Below, in pieces: positions 32,619 through 39,595 of a DNA stretch of 39,595 nt. The translations under genes and the position numbers were made by a program. The stretch lies in assembly GCF_003205875.1 (NCBI RefSeq), contig NZ_PUBZ01000113.1, positions 1-39,595 of the forward strand, in the 5' to 3' direction. This stretch comes from Herpetosiphon llansteffanensis (GTDB taxonomy: Bacteria; Chloroflexota; Chloroflexia; Chloroflexales; Herpetosiphonaceae). Positions within the stretch are counted from its first letter, which is position 1. Each line of letters starts with the position of its first letter. Below the pieces are notes generated by a model that was not told where the DNA came from, did not search any database, and saw only the letters and a list, made by a program, of their open reading frames with translations.

Positions 32619-33688
32619 GAATAGCGCTCCGTACTGATCCGACCACCACCAAATACCCGATCATCACGATAGAGCACTGCTGCTTGGCCTGGAGTCACCG
32701 AACGTTGTGGTTGGTCATAGCGAATGTGCAGCGTACCGTTTTCGCGGGGAGTAATCGTGGCTGGCACTGCATCGCCATGAGCGCGGATTTGCACCGCATA
32801 AGTTCCGGCTTCGATCTGGCCATAGACGCTGCGTACATCGTCAATCACAAAATCGCGGCATTCAAGTTCATCAGCGTCACCAACGATGAGCAAGTTGCGT
32901 ACCGTGTCGATTTCGATCACAAATAATGGCGAGCCAGCGGCAATCCCCAAGCCTTTGCGTTGGCCAATCGTGTATTGTGGCAAGCCTTTATGATTGCCCA
33001 GCACATCACCACGCCGATTGACAATTGGGCCTGGGCGCATAATTTCTGGGCGTTCTTCGTTTAGGAAGCGCCGATAGTTGTTATCGGGAATAAAACAAAT
33101 ATCCATGCTTTCTGGCTTATCGGCAGTTACCAAGCCACGTTCACGGGCCATTTGGCGCACTTCGGGCTTGGTAAAACCACCAAGCGGAAAGTGCAAGCGT
33201 GCCAGTTCGCGTTGGCCAAGCATATACAGCACATACGATTGATCTTTGTTAATATCCACGCCGCGGCGTAAATCGTAGGGCTGCTCGCCGCCGCCAGTAA
33301 TATGCACAAAGTGGCCAGTTGCTAAGCCATCGAAGCCCAATAATTCGGCCCGTTCGAGCAGCACGCGAAATTTGAGGTCGCGGTTACAGGCCAAGCACGG
33401 GTTGGGCGTGGCTCCACTCGAATATTCGCGCAAGAAGTAATCAATCACATGCTTACGGAAATCTTTTTGATAATTAAACACATAGTAGGGAATGTCGTAT
33501 TGGGCACAGACTCGCCGCGCTCCTGCCGTCATTTCGACCGAGCAACATTGACTTTCCATGATCCCGTTATCATCGCCTTCCCACAGGTGCATGGTTACGC
33601 CAGTCACATCGTGACCTTGTTCTTTGAGCAAGACTGCGGTCAGCGAGCTATCCACGCCGCCACTCATGGCGACCATAATCTTTGCCAT
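32615..33688 (-). CDS. mnmA: tRNA-specific 2-thiouridylase MnmA
   Basis: A 357-aa cytosolic enzyme that thiolates U34 of Lys, Glu and Gln tRNAs, using ATP and a relayed sulfur. The PP-loop SGGVDSS is at residues 9-15, catalytic Cys lies in GATPNPCLACNRDLKF, and the second Cys in ESMDICFIPDNNYRRFL. GQRKGLGIA and the C-terminal beta-barrel are also present. The frame extends to 33715, but ATG at 33688 fits the family N-terminus (MAKIMVAMSGGVDSS) and has AGGA upstream. Its leader contains the promoter at 33765-33773 and a GC-rich hairpin at 33728-33751. Confidence 0.95.
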   Translation of the reverse strand: MAKIMVAMSGGVDSSLTAVLLKEQGHDVTGVTMHLWEGDDNGIMESQCCSVEMTAGARRVCAQYDIPYYVFNYQKDFRKHVIDYFLREYSSGATPNPCLACNRDLKFRVLLERAELLGFDGLATGHFVHITGGGEQPYDLRRGVDINKDQSYVLYMLGQRELARLHFPLGGFTKPEVRQMARERGLVTADKPESMDICFIPDNNYRRFLNEERPEIMRPGPIVNRRGDVLGNHKGLPQYTIGQRKGLGIAAGSPLFVIEIDTVRNLLIVGDADELECRDFVIDDVRSVYGQIEAGTYAVQIRAHGDAVPATITPRENGTLHIRYDQPQRSVTPGQAAVLYRDDRVFGGGRISTERYS

Positions 33689-33727
33689 AATTCCTAATCC
33701 TAGGTTGTTGAGCACTAAAGATGATTA

Positions 33728-33751
33728 ACGCGCCGGAAATGCATGGCGCGT
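33728..33751 (-). promoter_or_regulatory. Leader hairpin upstream of mnmA
   Basis: Perfect 7-bp GC-rich stem ACGCGCC / GGCGCGT with a 10-nt loop, inside the predicted mnmA 5' leader. It could be a regulatory or stabilising hairpin. Confidence 0.4.
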
Positions 33752-33764
33752 CGTAGCTGCCAAA

Positions 33765-33773
33765 ATCATACCA
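33765..33773 (-). promoter_or_regulatory. Extended -10 promoter of mnmA
   Basis: Minus strand: TG, one base, TATGAT (33770 to 33765). Predicted start near 33758, about 70 nt before the ATG at 33688. Confidence 0.5.
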
Positions 33774-33821
33774 CGATTTCTGCTTGCGCTCGATGCTACG
33801 CCGGATTTAGCGCCTTTTTCG

Positions 33822-33830
33822 TGGTACGAT
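33822..33830 (+). promoter_or_regulatory. Extended -10 promoter of the DUF427 gene
   Basis: TG at 33822-33823, one base, TACGAT at 33825-33830. Predicted start near 33837, about 21 nt before the ATG. It diverges from the mnmA promoter 50 bp away, and both cores read CGTGGTAYGAT. Confidence 0.5.
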
Positions 33831-33857
33831 CTTCCTATTACCAACGGAGGACGATCC

Positions 33858-34175
33858 ATGTTACGGGAAATTAGCATCAAAGCCAAACATGATCAGGCGA
33901 CTTTGGCCAAAGGTGTTGAAACGCAATCGGTTTTTCGGCTTGAAGGCAACTGGTATTTTGATCAAGCAGTTGTTGATATGCACAATTTACGGGTGACCGA
34001 GCGCACCTATGTTTGCCCCCACAAAGGCACATGCTTTTGGATTGATTTGGTGACTGATAACGGTACTATCGCTGATGTGGCTTGGATGTATACCGTCGTC
34101 AAGCCCAATTACGAACATATAAAAGATAAAATTGCCTTTTATGGCGGCACACGTCACGCCACAACTGAAGCATAA
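33858..34175 (+). CDS. DUF427 domain-containing protein
   Basis: A 105-aa soluble protein. It fits the DUF427 family: GNWYFDQAVVD, then YVCPHKGTCFWIDLVT, then AWMYTVVKPNYEHIKDKIAFY. The CPHKG motif with Cys and His, together with the Trp/Tyr-rich pocket, are the conserved features. Length is normal for the single-domain form. GGAGG lies 7 nt before the ATG. No biochemical function is established that I can name with confidence. Confidence 0.85.
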   Translation: MLREISIKAKHDQATLAKGVETQSVFRLEGNWYFDQAVVDMHNLRVTERTYVCPHKGTCFWIDLVTDNGTIADVAWMYTVVKPNYEHIKDKIAFYGGTRHATTEA

Positions 34176-34186
34176 GCGGTACAATC

Positions 34187-34222
34187 GACGCTGCATCGAG
34201 CAATGATGCAGCGTCTTTTTTT
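34187..34222 (+). terminator. Intrinsic terminator abutting the second hydratase RBS
   Basis: Perfect 11-bp stem GACGCTGCATC / GATGCAGCGTC with loop GAGCAAT, followed by seven T. The AAAGGAG Shine-Dalgarno of the next gene is at 34227-34233. Confidence 0.85.
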
Positions 34223-34239
34223 GTGCAAAGGAGCATGCT

Positions 34240-35031
34240 GTGAGTGGTTTCGTTACAACCGAGCAAATTGGCGCGATCTTTCGCATTACCATCAACCGGC
34301 CTGAGAAGCGTAATGCAATTAGTTGGCAAGTTGGCAAGGATTTACGCGCGGCAATCGATCAGGCGGCCAGTGCTGCGGGTGTACGCGTCGTCGTCTTGAG
34401 CGGCGCTGGCCCAGTTTTTTCAGCAGGCATCGATCTTGGCGATCTGCTTGATCTGCCCAATCGCTATGGCGAGAACTGGTTGCGCCAAATGCGCACCATC
34501 ACCGACGATTGGCAAGCCTTGACAACCCGCATCGAGCGCCTAGAAATTCCCACGATCGCCGTTTTGCATGGCATGTGCCTTGGCTTGGGCTTGGAAATTG
34601 CCTTGGCCTGCGATTTTCGGCTTGCAGCCAACGGCACTAAGTTGGCCTTACCAGAAACCCGCTTGGGAATCGTGCCCGATGTTGGTGGCACAACCCGCTT
34701 GACGCGGTTGGTCGGGGTTGGCCGCGCCAAAGAGCTGATTATGACTGGACGCACGTTTAGCGCCGCTGACGCTGAGCGCTGGGGCATTGTCAATCAAGTG
34801 GCTGATGCAGGCAGTTTAGATGAAGTGGTTCAGGCGTTTGCTGATGAGTTGCTGTTGGCAGCTCCGTTGGCTGTCGGCATGGCCAAACGGGTGATTGATG
34901 GTTTGTTTGATGTTGACCGCGGCTTGATGCTCGAAGGTTGGGCGCAGAGCCAATTAATTCGTAGCGCCGACTTTAGCGAGGGCGTGCAAGCCGCCATCGC
35001 CCGCCGCGCCGCCGAATTCAAGGGCGAGTAA
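34240..35031 (+). CDS. Enoyl-CoA hydratase/isomerase family protein
   Basis: A 263-aa crotonase-fold enzyme. Oxyanion-hole segments are FSAGIDLGDL (about residues 64-73) and GMCLGLGLEIALACDFRLA (about 110-128); LALPETRLGIVPDVGGTTRL carries a catalytic Glu. The Asp in the PDVGG loop and the GIDL motif fit the delta3,5-delta2,4-dienoyl-CoA isomerase subgroup, but plain hydratases look similar. The start is GTG at 34240, with AAAGGAG 6 nt upstream, immediately after a strong terminator. No other beta-oxidation genes are nearby. Confidence 0.85.
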   Translation: MSGFVTTEQIGAIFRITINRPEKRNAISWQVGKDLRAAIDQAASAAGVRVVVLSGAGPVFSAGIDLGDLLDLPNRYGENWLRQMRTITDDWQALTTRIERLEIPTIAVLHGMCLGLGLEIALACDFRLAANGTKLALPETRLGIVPDVGGTTRLTRLVGVGRAKELIMTGRTFSAADAERWGIVNQVADAGSLDEVVQAFADELLLAAPLAVGMAKRVIDGLFDVDRGLMLEGWAQSQLIRSADFSEGVQAAIARRAAEFKGE

Positions 35032-35037
35032 GCATAG

Positions 35038-35276
35038 AAAGGCTATAGGCTGAAGGCTTTTGGCTAGCGGAACATTAATTCATGGAATTCGTGGCGAAAA
35101 ACGTCCGTCGTGCGCTTCACAGTTCAATATTTAACGCAGAGACGCAGCGTTTCGTTAAGAATGTGAACTATGAGGATCAGGAAGTCATAACTGTTCTGCC
35201 CCTGATCCTGTAGTTTTGATCCTTAAAAAGCTCTGCGCCTCTGCGTTAAAAGCCAATAGCCAAAAGCCTATAGCCT
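35038..35276. repeat. Nested palindromic element between convergent genes
   Basis: Outer arms AGGCTATAGGC (35040-35050) and GCCTATAGCCT (35266-35276) are exact inverses. Middle arms TTTAACGCAGAGACGCAG (35130-35147) and CTGCGCCTCTGCGTTAAA (35233-35250) differ by one base. Inner arms AGGATCAGG (35173-35181) and CCTGATCCT (35201-35209) are exact inverses. The whole behaves as a foldback, MITE-like unit of about 240 bp with no coding capacity. Confidence 0.8.
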
Positions 35277-35281
35277 CACAA

Positions 35282-36655
35282 TTAACTATACTTCTTCTGG
35301 CGCTTTTGAAACTCGGCTTCGCTCAGGCCAAGGCTACGGGCAGCGGCCTTGAGGTCATCGTCGTGTTGTACGAGCGCTTCTTGCAAAGCCAAGCGTTCAA
35401 CATCGGCCAAGAGTTCGTCGAGCGTCGATTGCTCTCGCAAACGGGCTGCAATATCAACTTGCAAGGCTGAGCGCGACGAAGGCACCAACGACATGTGCTC
35501 GCTGGTAATCACATTGCCGCGTGACAAAATCACTGCTCGCTCAATCTCGTGCTCAAGCTGGCGCACATTGCCTGGCCAATCGTAGTTATTTAGCCGCTCC
35601 ATCGCTTCTTCGGAGATGCGAGCTGGTGGCGACGATGGCGAGTAGCGATATTTATCCAAGAAAAATTCGGCCAGCAAGGGAATATCGCCTGTGCGTTGGC
35701 GCAACGCTGGCAGATACAAGGTAATCACATTCAAGCGATAGTACAAATCTTCGCGGAACGTGCCAGCCCGCACTTCGGCCTCAAGATCACGGTTGGTCGC
35801 GGCGATTACCCGCACATCGACCCGCACCGTGGTCGTGCCGCCAACCCGCTCGAACTCGCGCTCTTGCAAAATTCGCAGCAACTTCTTCTGGGTCGCAAGG
35901 GTCATTTCGCCAATTTCATCCAAAAAGATTGTGCCTTTATGGGCTAATTCAAAGCGACCCTTGCGTTGCGCCATTGCGCCAGTAAACGCGCCTTTTTCGT
36001 GGCCAAACAATTCGCTTTCGAGCAGCGATTCGGGCAAGGCAGCACAATTGACTTTAATCAGTGGCCCGTTGCGGCGCGCTGAATTAACGTGGATCAAGTT
36101 GGCCAGCACTTCCTTGCCGGTACCAGTTTCACCAGTAATCAGCACGGTTGCGTCGGTATGGGCCACGCGCCCAATTTGCTTGTAGATTTCCTGCATGGCC
36201 GGGCTATTGCCAATCATTTTGTCGCGTGGATCAAAGCTTTTGGCTTCGAGTTCACGAACTTTTGAGGCAAGTTGCTGATGGTCAAACAAGCGCTTGACGA
36301 CCAAGGTCACTTCTTCAACATCAAATGGCTTGATCACATAATCGTATGCGCCAATTTGAATTGCCCGAATTGCCGTCGATGACGTACCATGGGCAGTCAT
36401 CATAATAACTGGGGTGGTAATGCCATTTTTGCGCAATTGCTCAAGCACGGTCAAGCCATCTTGGCCAGGCATGCGCACATCCATAATCAACAGATCATAG
36501 GGATGTTTTTTGGTCATTTTGGCCAAAACTTCGCCGCCATGCTCGGCTGGCTCTGTCAGATAGCCCTCTTCATCAAAGACCTCGCACAAGAGGCCACGAA
36601 TCCCAGGATCGTCATCAGCAATTAAAATATGCCGTTGTTCTGATGCTTTGGTCAC
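35282..36655 (-). CDS. NtrC-type sigma-54 dependent response regulator
   Basis: A 457-aa DNA-binding activator. The receiver domain (residues 8-120) has an acidic pocket IADDDPG, phosphoacceptor Asp59 in LLIMDVRMPGQDG, and Lys in IKPFD. The AAA+ domain (about 145-385) has Walker A GETGTGKE, an intact GAFTGA sigma-54 contact loop, Walker B GTIFLDEIGEM and the arginine-finger region YYRLNVITLYLPALRQR. A Fis-type helix-turn-helix lies at about 430-457 (LKAAARSLGLSEAEFQKRQ), ending shortly after the recognition helix. The GTG start has AAGGAGG 6 nt upstream. It is the last gene of the DUF697-murA operon, 21 nt after murA. Confidence 0.9.
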   Translation of the reverse strand: MTKASEQRHILIADDDPGIRGLLCEVFDEEGYLTEPAEHGGEVLAKMTKKHPYDLLIMDVRMPGQDGLTVLEQLRKNGITTPVIMMTAHGTSSTAIRAIQIGAYDYVIKPFDVEEVTLVVKRLFDHQQLASKVRELEAKSFDPRDKMIGNSPAMQEIYKQIGRVAHTDATVLITGETGTGKEVLANLIHVNSARRNGPLIKVNCAALPESLLESELFGHEKGAFTGAMAQRKGRFELAHKGTIFLDEIGEMTLATQKKLLRILQEREFERVGGTTTVRVDVRVIAATNRDLEAEVRAGTFREDLYYRLNVITLYLPALRQRTGDIPLLAEFFLDKYRYSPSSPPARISEEAMERLNNYDWPGNVRQLEHEIERAVILSRGNVITSEHMSLVPSSRSALQVDIAARLREQSTLDELLADVERLALQEALVQHDDDLKAAARSLGLSEAEFQKRQKKYS

Positions 36656-36676
36656 ACCGACCCTCCTTAAAGGCCA

Positions 36677-37963
36677 TTATTCAGCAGGACGGCGTTCGAT
36701 CCGCGCCCCAAGCGCAGCCAGCCGTTGTTCAATGCGTTGGTAGCCCCGATCAATTTGGGCAATATTCGAAATAATGCTCGTACCTTTGGCACACAATGCA
36801 GCGATAACCAATGCCATACCCGCCCGAATATCGGGGCTGGTCAGACGTTCGCCAAAGAGTTTGGCTGGCCCAACCACCACCGCTCGATGCGGATCGCACA
36901 AAATGACCCGTGCGCCCATGCTGAGCAGCTTATCGACAAAGAATAAGCGCCCATCAAACATTTTTTCGTGAATCAGCACCGTGCCATGGGCTTGGGTAGC
37001 AATCACCAAGGCAATGCTCATGAGATCTGGGGGGAAGCCAGGCCATGGCATATCGTCAATTTTTGGCACAACGCCGTGCAAATCGTCGCGCACGCGCAGC
37101 TCTTGATCGCCTGGAATCACAATATCTGGGCCTTCATCTTGCCAAGTTACGCCCAAACGCCCAAACATAATCCGCGTCATGCGGTGTTCTTCAGGTCGGG
37201 CGTTGGCGATGCGAATGTTGCTACCAGTAACGGCGGCCAACCCAATAAACGAGCCAACCTCCATAAAGTCAGGTCCAAGCGTATATTCGGTGCCGTTAAG
37301 CCGCGAAACGCCTTGAATTTGCAAGGTGTTGGTACCGATGCCAGTGATTTTTGCACCCATGGCAAACAAACAGCGACACAAATCTTGAACGTGTGGCTCT
37401 GAAGCGGCGTTGACAATTGTGGTCGTGCCATTAGCCAAAACGGCAGCCATAATCGCCTGTTCAGTGCCAGTAACGCTCATTTCATCAAGGAAAATATCGG
37501 TGCCAACCAGGCCCGCAGTATGCAATTCGTAGGCTTGTTTGGTGACTTCAACTTCGGCACCTAAGGCAACCAACGCCAGAAAGTGGGTATCCAAGCGCCG
37601 ATGGCCAATCGAATCGCCGCCTGGTCGGGCCAAGACTGCGCGCCCAGTGCGCACCAACAACGGCCCAGCCAGCAAAATTGAGGTGCGGATGCGCCGCGCC
37701 AGCGCAATATCTGGCTCGGAAGTATTGATGGTGGCGGCGTGCACTCGCAGCACATTATCTTCAAGCCAGCTACATTCGATGCCTAATGATTGTAATAATT
37801 GAACTTTGACCCGCACATCGGCAATATCGGGCATATTGCGCAAAATAACTGGTTGGTCGCTGAGCAAACAGGCTGCCAATAATGGCAAGGCGGCATTTTT
37901 GTTTCCGGCAGGTGTAATTGTCCCGCTCAGGCGATGACCGCCTTCAATGACAAAGGTTTCCAC
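36677..37963 (-). CDS. murA: UDP-N-acetylglucosamine 1-carboxyvinyltransferase, Asp-type active site
   Basis: A 428-aa cytosolic enzyme for the first committed step of peptidoglycan synthesis: it transfers enolpyruvate from PEP to UDP-GlcNAc. Conserved NKNAALP has Lys22, the substrate loop [13 protein letters not shown] has the catalytic Asp, and [12 protein letters not shown] has the C-terminal Arg. The usual loop Cys (Cys115 in E. coli) is Asp117 here: [13 protein letters not shown]. The same change in Mycobacterium, Chlamydia and Borrelia makes MurA insensitive to fosfomycin. GTG start, GAGG upstream, 21 nt after the DUF697 gene and 21 nt before the regulator gene. Confidence 0.95.
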   Translation of the reverse strand: METFVIEGGHRLSGTITPAGNKNAALPLLAACLLSDQPVILRNMPDIADVRVKVQLLQSLGIECSWLEDNVLRVHAATINTSEPDIALARRIRTSILLAGPLLVRTGRAVLARPGGDSIGHRRLDTHFLALVALGAEVEVTKQAYELHTAGLVGTDIFLDEMSVTGTEQAIMAAVLANGTTTIVNAASEPHVQDLCRCLFAMGAKITGIGTNTLQIQGVSRLNGTEYTLGPDFMEVGSFIGLAAVTGSNIRIANARPEEHRMTRIMFGRLGVTWQDEGPDIVIPGDQELRVRDDLHGVVPKIDDMPWPGFPPDLMSIALVIATQAHGTVLIHEKMFDGRLFFVDKLLSMGARVILCDPHRAVVVGPAKLFGERLTSPDIRAGMALVIAALCAKGTSIISNIAQIDRGYQRIEQRLAALGARIERRPAE

Positions 37964-37984
37964 GAATGATAATCCTCAATGTGA

Positions 37985-39148
37985 TTAAGCAGCAGAATTG
38001 GACTGATCGTTTGACTCTGCTGGTTGGTGTACCTGTTTGGGTTTGCGCTTGAAACGGCCTCGAATTGCCTTAAACCAATTTTTAGGGTTTAGCAATGCGC
38101 CGAGCCGTTGGCGCAACCGTGGTTTCGTCGCTGGAGTACCATCATTATCGGCTGATTTACGATTGCCAATGAGCGCCTTTGCCCGTTGTCGCCCTTCTTC
38201 TAAAGCCGTTTTGACCAAGCTTTGTAATTCGGCTTTGCTGATCAATTCGCCGCGTTCGTACCAACGCCACGCAGCAATGCCAGTCACAAACGTGCCAGCG
38301 TAGGCTACCGCAACTTTGGGCAATAAGCCAATGCCCGGAATCAAGCCCACCAATTGGCGCGCAAGTTGTCGCCAGAGAAAACCGCCGCCAACCACTGGCA
38401 GCAGTTCGCGAATCATGGCGCTGAAATCGCCTTCAGCACCCATCGCCAACGCCACCCGATACGCCAAAAGAGCTTGGTTTTTGGTCAGCACCAACATATC
38501 GGCGGCATTTAATGGCAAGTTTAATACAGGAATCATTTCAGGCAAGCCCGACGTGAAAGCAAATGTGGCATTGCTCAGCGCAACACTGCTCAGCAGGCTA
38601 TTGGTTACTTCGCTGCGCAAGCCCGGGTAGCGCCGCGCGGCAGCAATATGCAACGATTCAGGCACGAGTTCGAGCACGGCTTTGGCCAGCGCTTTGCGTT
38701 GGGTCGCCGGATCGGATTGCGGATCGAGCAAAACCGCCGGCGAGGCTTGCAAATCTGCTTGGTGCGTGCTGTCGGAGCTTTTGGGCAAAGCTGTGCCCCA
38801 AACCGCAATCAACAGCGGAATGGGCAGAATTGCCAATTTCTCGTAGGCCAGAAATTCGTCGTAGCTCAAGGCTTGGCTGGCATCGAGGGTTAAGAGCACC
38901 AAATCGACCCGATTGAGATCGACTGCTTGCTCACGGCCTAGCGGTAAATCGATAATGCTCACTTGGGGAGTGCGGGCTGGAAAGCGTTGCGCGCCAAGCG
39001 TCAACAAACGCATAATCAAATCGCGCCCGAAGGTAGCATGGCCCAGCAGCGCAATCCGACAAGGCAGATCAGCTTGATCGCGAATATCGCGCACATCGAT
39101 TTCTTTGATGGTTGACCAAATGTTGGTGACATCGCTGAAGCGGCTCAC
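37985..39148 (-). CDS. DUF697-type membrane protein with degenerate GTPase-like N-terminus
   Basis: A 387-aa protein. Residues about 28-140 have the shape of a Ras-like GTPase: a strand-loop CRIALLGHATFGRD in the P-loop position, and DLPLG in the G3 position after VSII. The P-loop Lys and Ser/Thr are lost and no NKxD motif is seen, so it probably does not hydrolyse GTP. Residues about 185-310 are a DUF697 (YcjF-like) helical domain with hydrophobic segments (GLPEMIPVLNLPLNAADM, LVGLIPGIGLLPKVAVAYAG). A basic, Arg/Lys-rich C-terminal tail (about 340-375) follows. AGGAGG lies 4 nt before the ATG. It is the first gene of the operon with murA and the NtrC-type regulator. Confidence 0.75.
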   Translation of the reverse strand: MSRFSDVTNIWSTIKEIDVRDIRDQADLPCRIALLGHATFGRDLIMRLLTLGAQRFPARTPQVSIIDLPLGREQAVDLNRVDLVLLTLDASQALSYDEFLAYEKLAILPIPLLIAVWGTALPKSSDSTHQADLQASPAVLLDPQSDPATQRKALAKAVLELVPESLHIAAARRYPGLRSEVTNSLLSSVALSNATFAFTSGLPEMIPVLNLPLNAADMLVLTKNQALLAYRVALAMGAEGDFSAMIRELLPVVGGGFLWRQLARQLVGLIPGIGLLPKVAVAYAGTFVTGIAAWRWYERGELISKAELQSLVKTALEEGRQRAKALIGNRKSADNDGTPATKPRLRQRLGALLNPKNWFKAIRGRFKRKPKQVHQPAESNDQSNSAA

Positions 39149-39177
39149 ACATCCTCCTCGGCATATGAATGTACTGC

Positions 39178-39186
39178 ATTATAACA
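39178..39186 (-). promoter_or_regulatory. Extended -10 promoter of the DUF697-murA-regulator operon
   Basis: Minus strand: perfect TATAAT (39183 to 39178) with TG one base upstream (39186-39185). Predicted start near 39171, leader about 23 nt. The 11 bases TATGTTATAAT are identical to those at the transporter promoter (281-291). Confidence 0.65.
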
Positions 39187-39595
39187 TAGGCACTTTAGGC
39201 TACTCAGACACATATGAGCGAGCCTGCTAGTTTAGCATAATTTAGGCCAGCAATAAAGGATGAATTATGAATTATGAGGGATGAATGCGGAAAGTCAGAA
39301 GGCAAAAGTCAGAAGGCAAAAGCCCAAAGCCATTTCCTCTTTGGGCAATTCGTGGCAACAAAAAGCCTGCGTAGTTTAACGCAGAGGCGCAGAGGGAGGA
39401 ATGGCTCTAGGCTCAAGGCTATGGGCTATCGAAGATTCATTGACAATACCAACAATTGTTCCGATAGCCTCATGCCAATAGCCCATAGCCGCATCCCCTT
39501 CGCGCTCTTCGCGGTTTCAGCCCCTCGCTTCCTTTATGCATCAAAAAATTCGTGGTTTCCAGCTTTACCTGATCCCCGATCCCCAACCCCCGATC
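39187..39595. repeat. Dispersed repeat tract at the right edge
   Basis: No gene is seen. 39257-39333 are eleven phase-locked heptads (AGGATGA, ATTATGA, AAGTCAG, AAGGCAA, AAGCCCA), the inverse orientation of the arrays at the left edge and 12.7 kb. TTTAACGCAGAGGCGCAG lies near 39374. GGCTATGGGCTAT (39418-39430) is inverted as ATAGCCCATAGCC (39478-39490), making a foldback. The end carries CCCGATC heptads (about 39569-39595). Confidence 0.82.

Noticed and set aside
1-39595. tRNA, rRNA or known riboswitch
   Set aside because: No cloverleaf-like segment, rRNA stretch or recognised riboswitch core was found by eye on either strand; a covariance scan was not possible here.

Overview
The window is about 39.6 kb of ordinary bacterial chromosome. 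It most resembles a filamentous, gliding Chloroflexota of the Herpetosiphon type. This rests on the protein families together (Ras-like GTPase with a DUF4388 protein, DUF1152, DUF2330, P/Q/Y-rich single-pass membrane proteins, secreted lectin metalloprotease, M23-LamG protein) and on the intergenic repeat phrases; it is an inference, because no rRNA or other marker is present. No tRNA, rRNA, CRISPR array, transposase or prophage gene was seen. The first 43 bases are Illumina Nextera adapter, so the left edge is a raw contig end.

Layout. 44-384: repeat tract, then an extended -10 promoter and a structured leader. 385-5984: BMP/NupNOPQ-type nucleoside ABC transporter (lipoprotein, ATPase, two permeases). 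6140-11241: P/Q/Y-rich membrane protein, phosphoglycerate mutase gpmI, secreted M23 peptidase with LamG domain. 11242-13064: two repeat tracts around an orphan membrane protein. 13065-14516: secreted HExxH protease with ricin-type lectin domain. 14613-16363 (minus): two coupled acetyltransferases, one Eis-like. 16539-21097: DUF2330 protein, plsX, zinc-ribbon membrane protein, enoyl-CoA hydratase. 21123-27932: multi-GAF hybrid histidine kinase, glyA, PrsA-like foldase, mazG with an unusual N-terminus. 28216-31683 (minus): DUF1385, DUF4388, Ras-like GTPase, DUF1152. 31758-33688 (minus): single-pass membrane protein, mnmA and a small membrane protein. 33858-35031: DUF427 and a second enoyl-CoA hydratase. 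35282-39148 (minus): operon of a degenerate-GTPase/DUF697 protein, murA (Cys to Asp active site) and an NtrC-type regulator.

How the parts fit. The transporter probably brings in nucleosides. gpmI, glyA, plsX, murA, mnmA and mazG are housekeeping enzymes of glycolysis, C1 metabolism, phospholipid and peptidoglycan synthesis, tRNA thiolation and nucleotide sanitation. The DUF4388-GTPase cluster, the hybrid kinase and the NtrC-type regulator are signalling modules; in a gliding organism the GTPase module is a reasonable polarity or motility candidate.

Most unusual are the non-coding patterns: (1) long variant repeats locked to a 7-bp phase (up to 25 units without a phase slip); (2) larger inverted-repeat tracts, mostly between convergent genes; (3) at least five intrinsic-terminator-like hairpins sitting directly against the next gene's Shine-Dalgarno; (4) eight promoters sharing an extended -10 of the form TGnTAYRAT.
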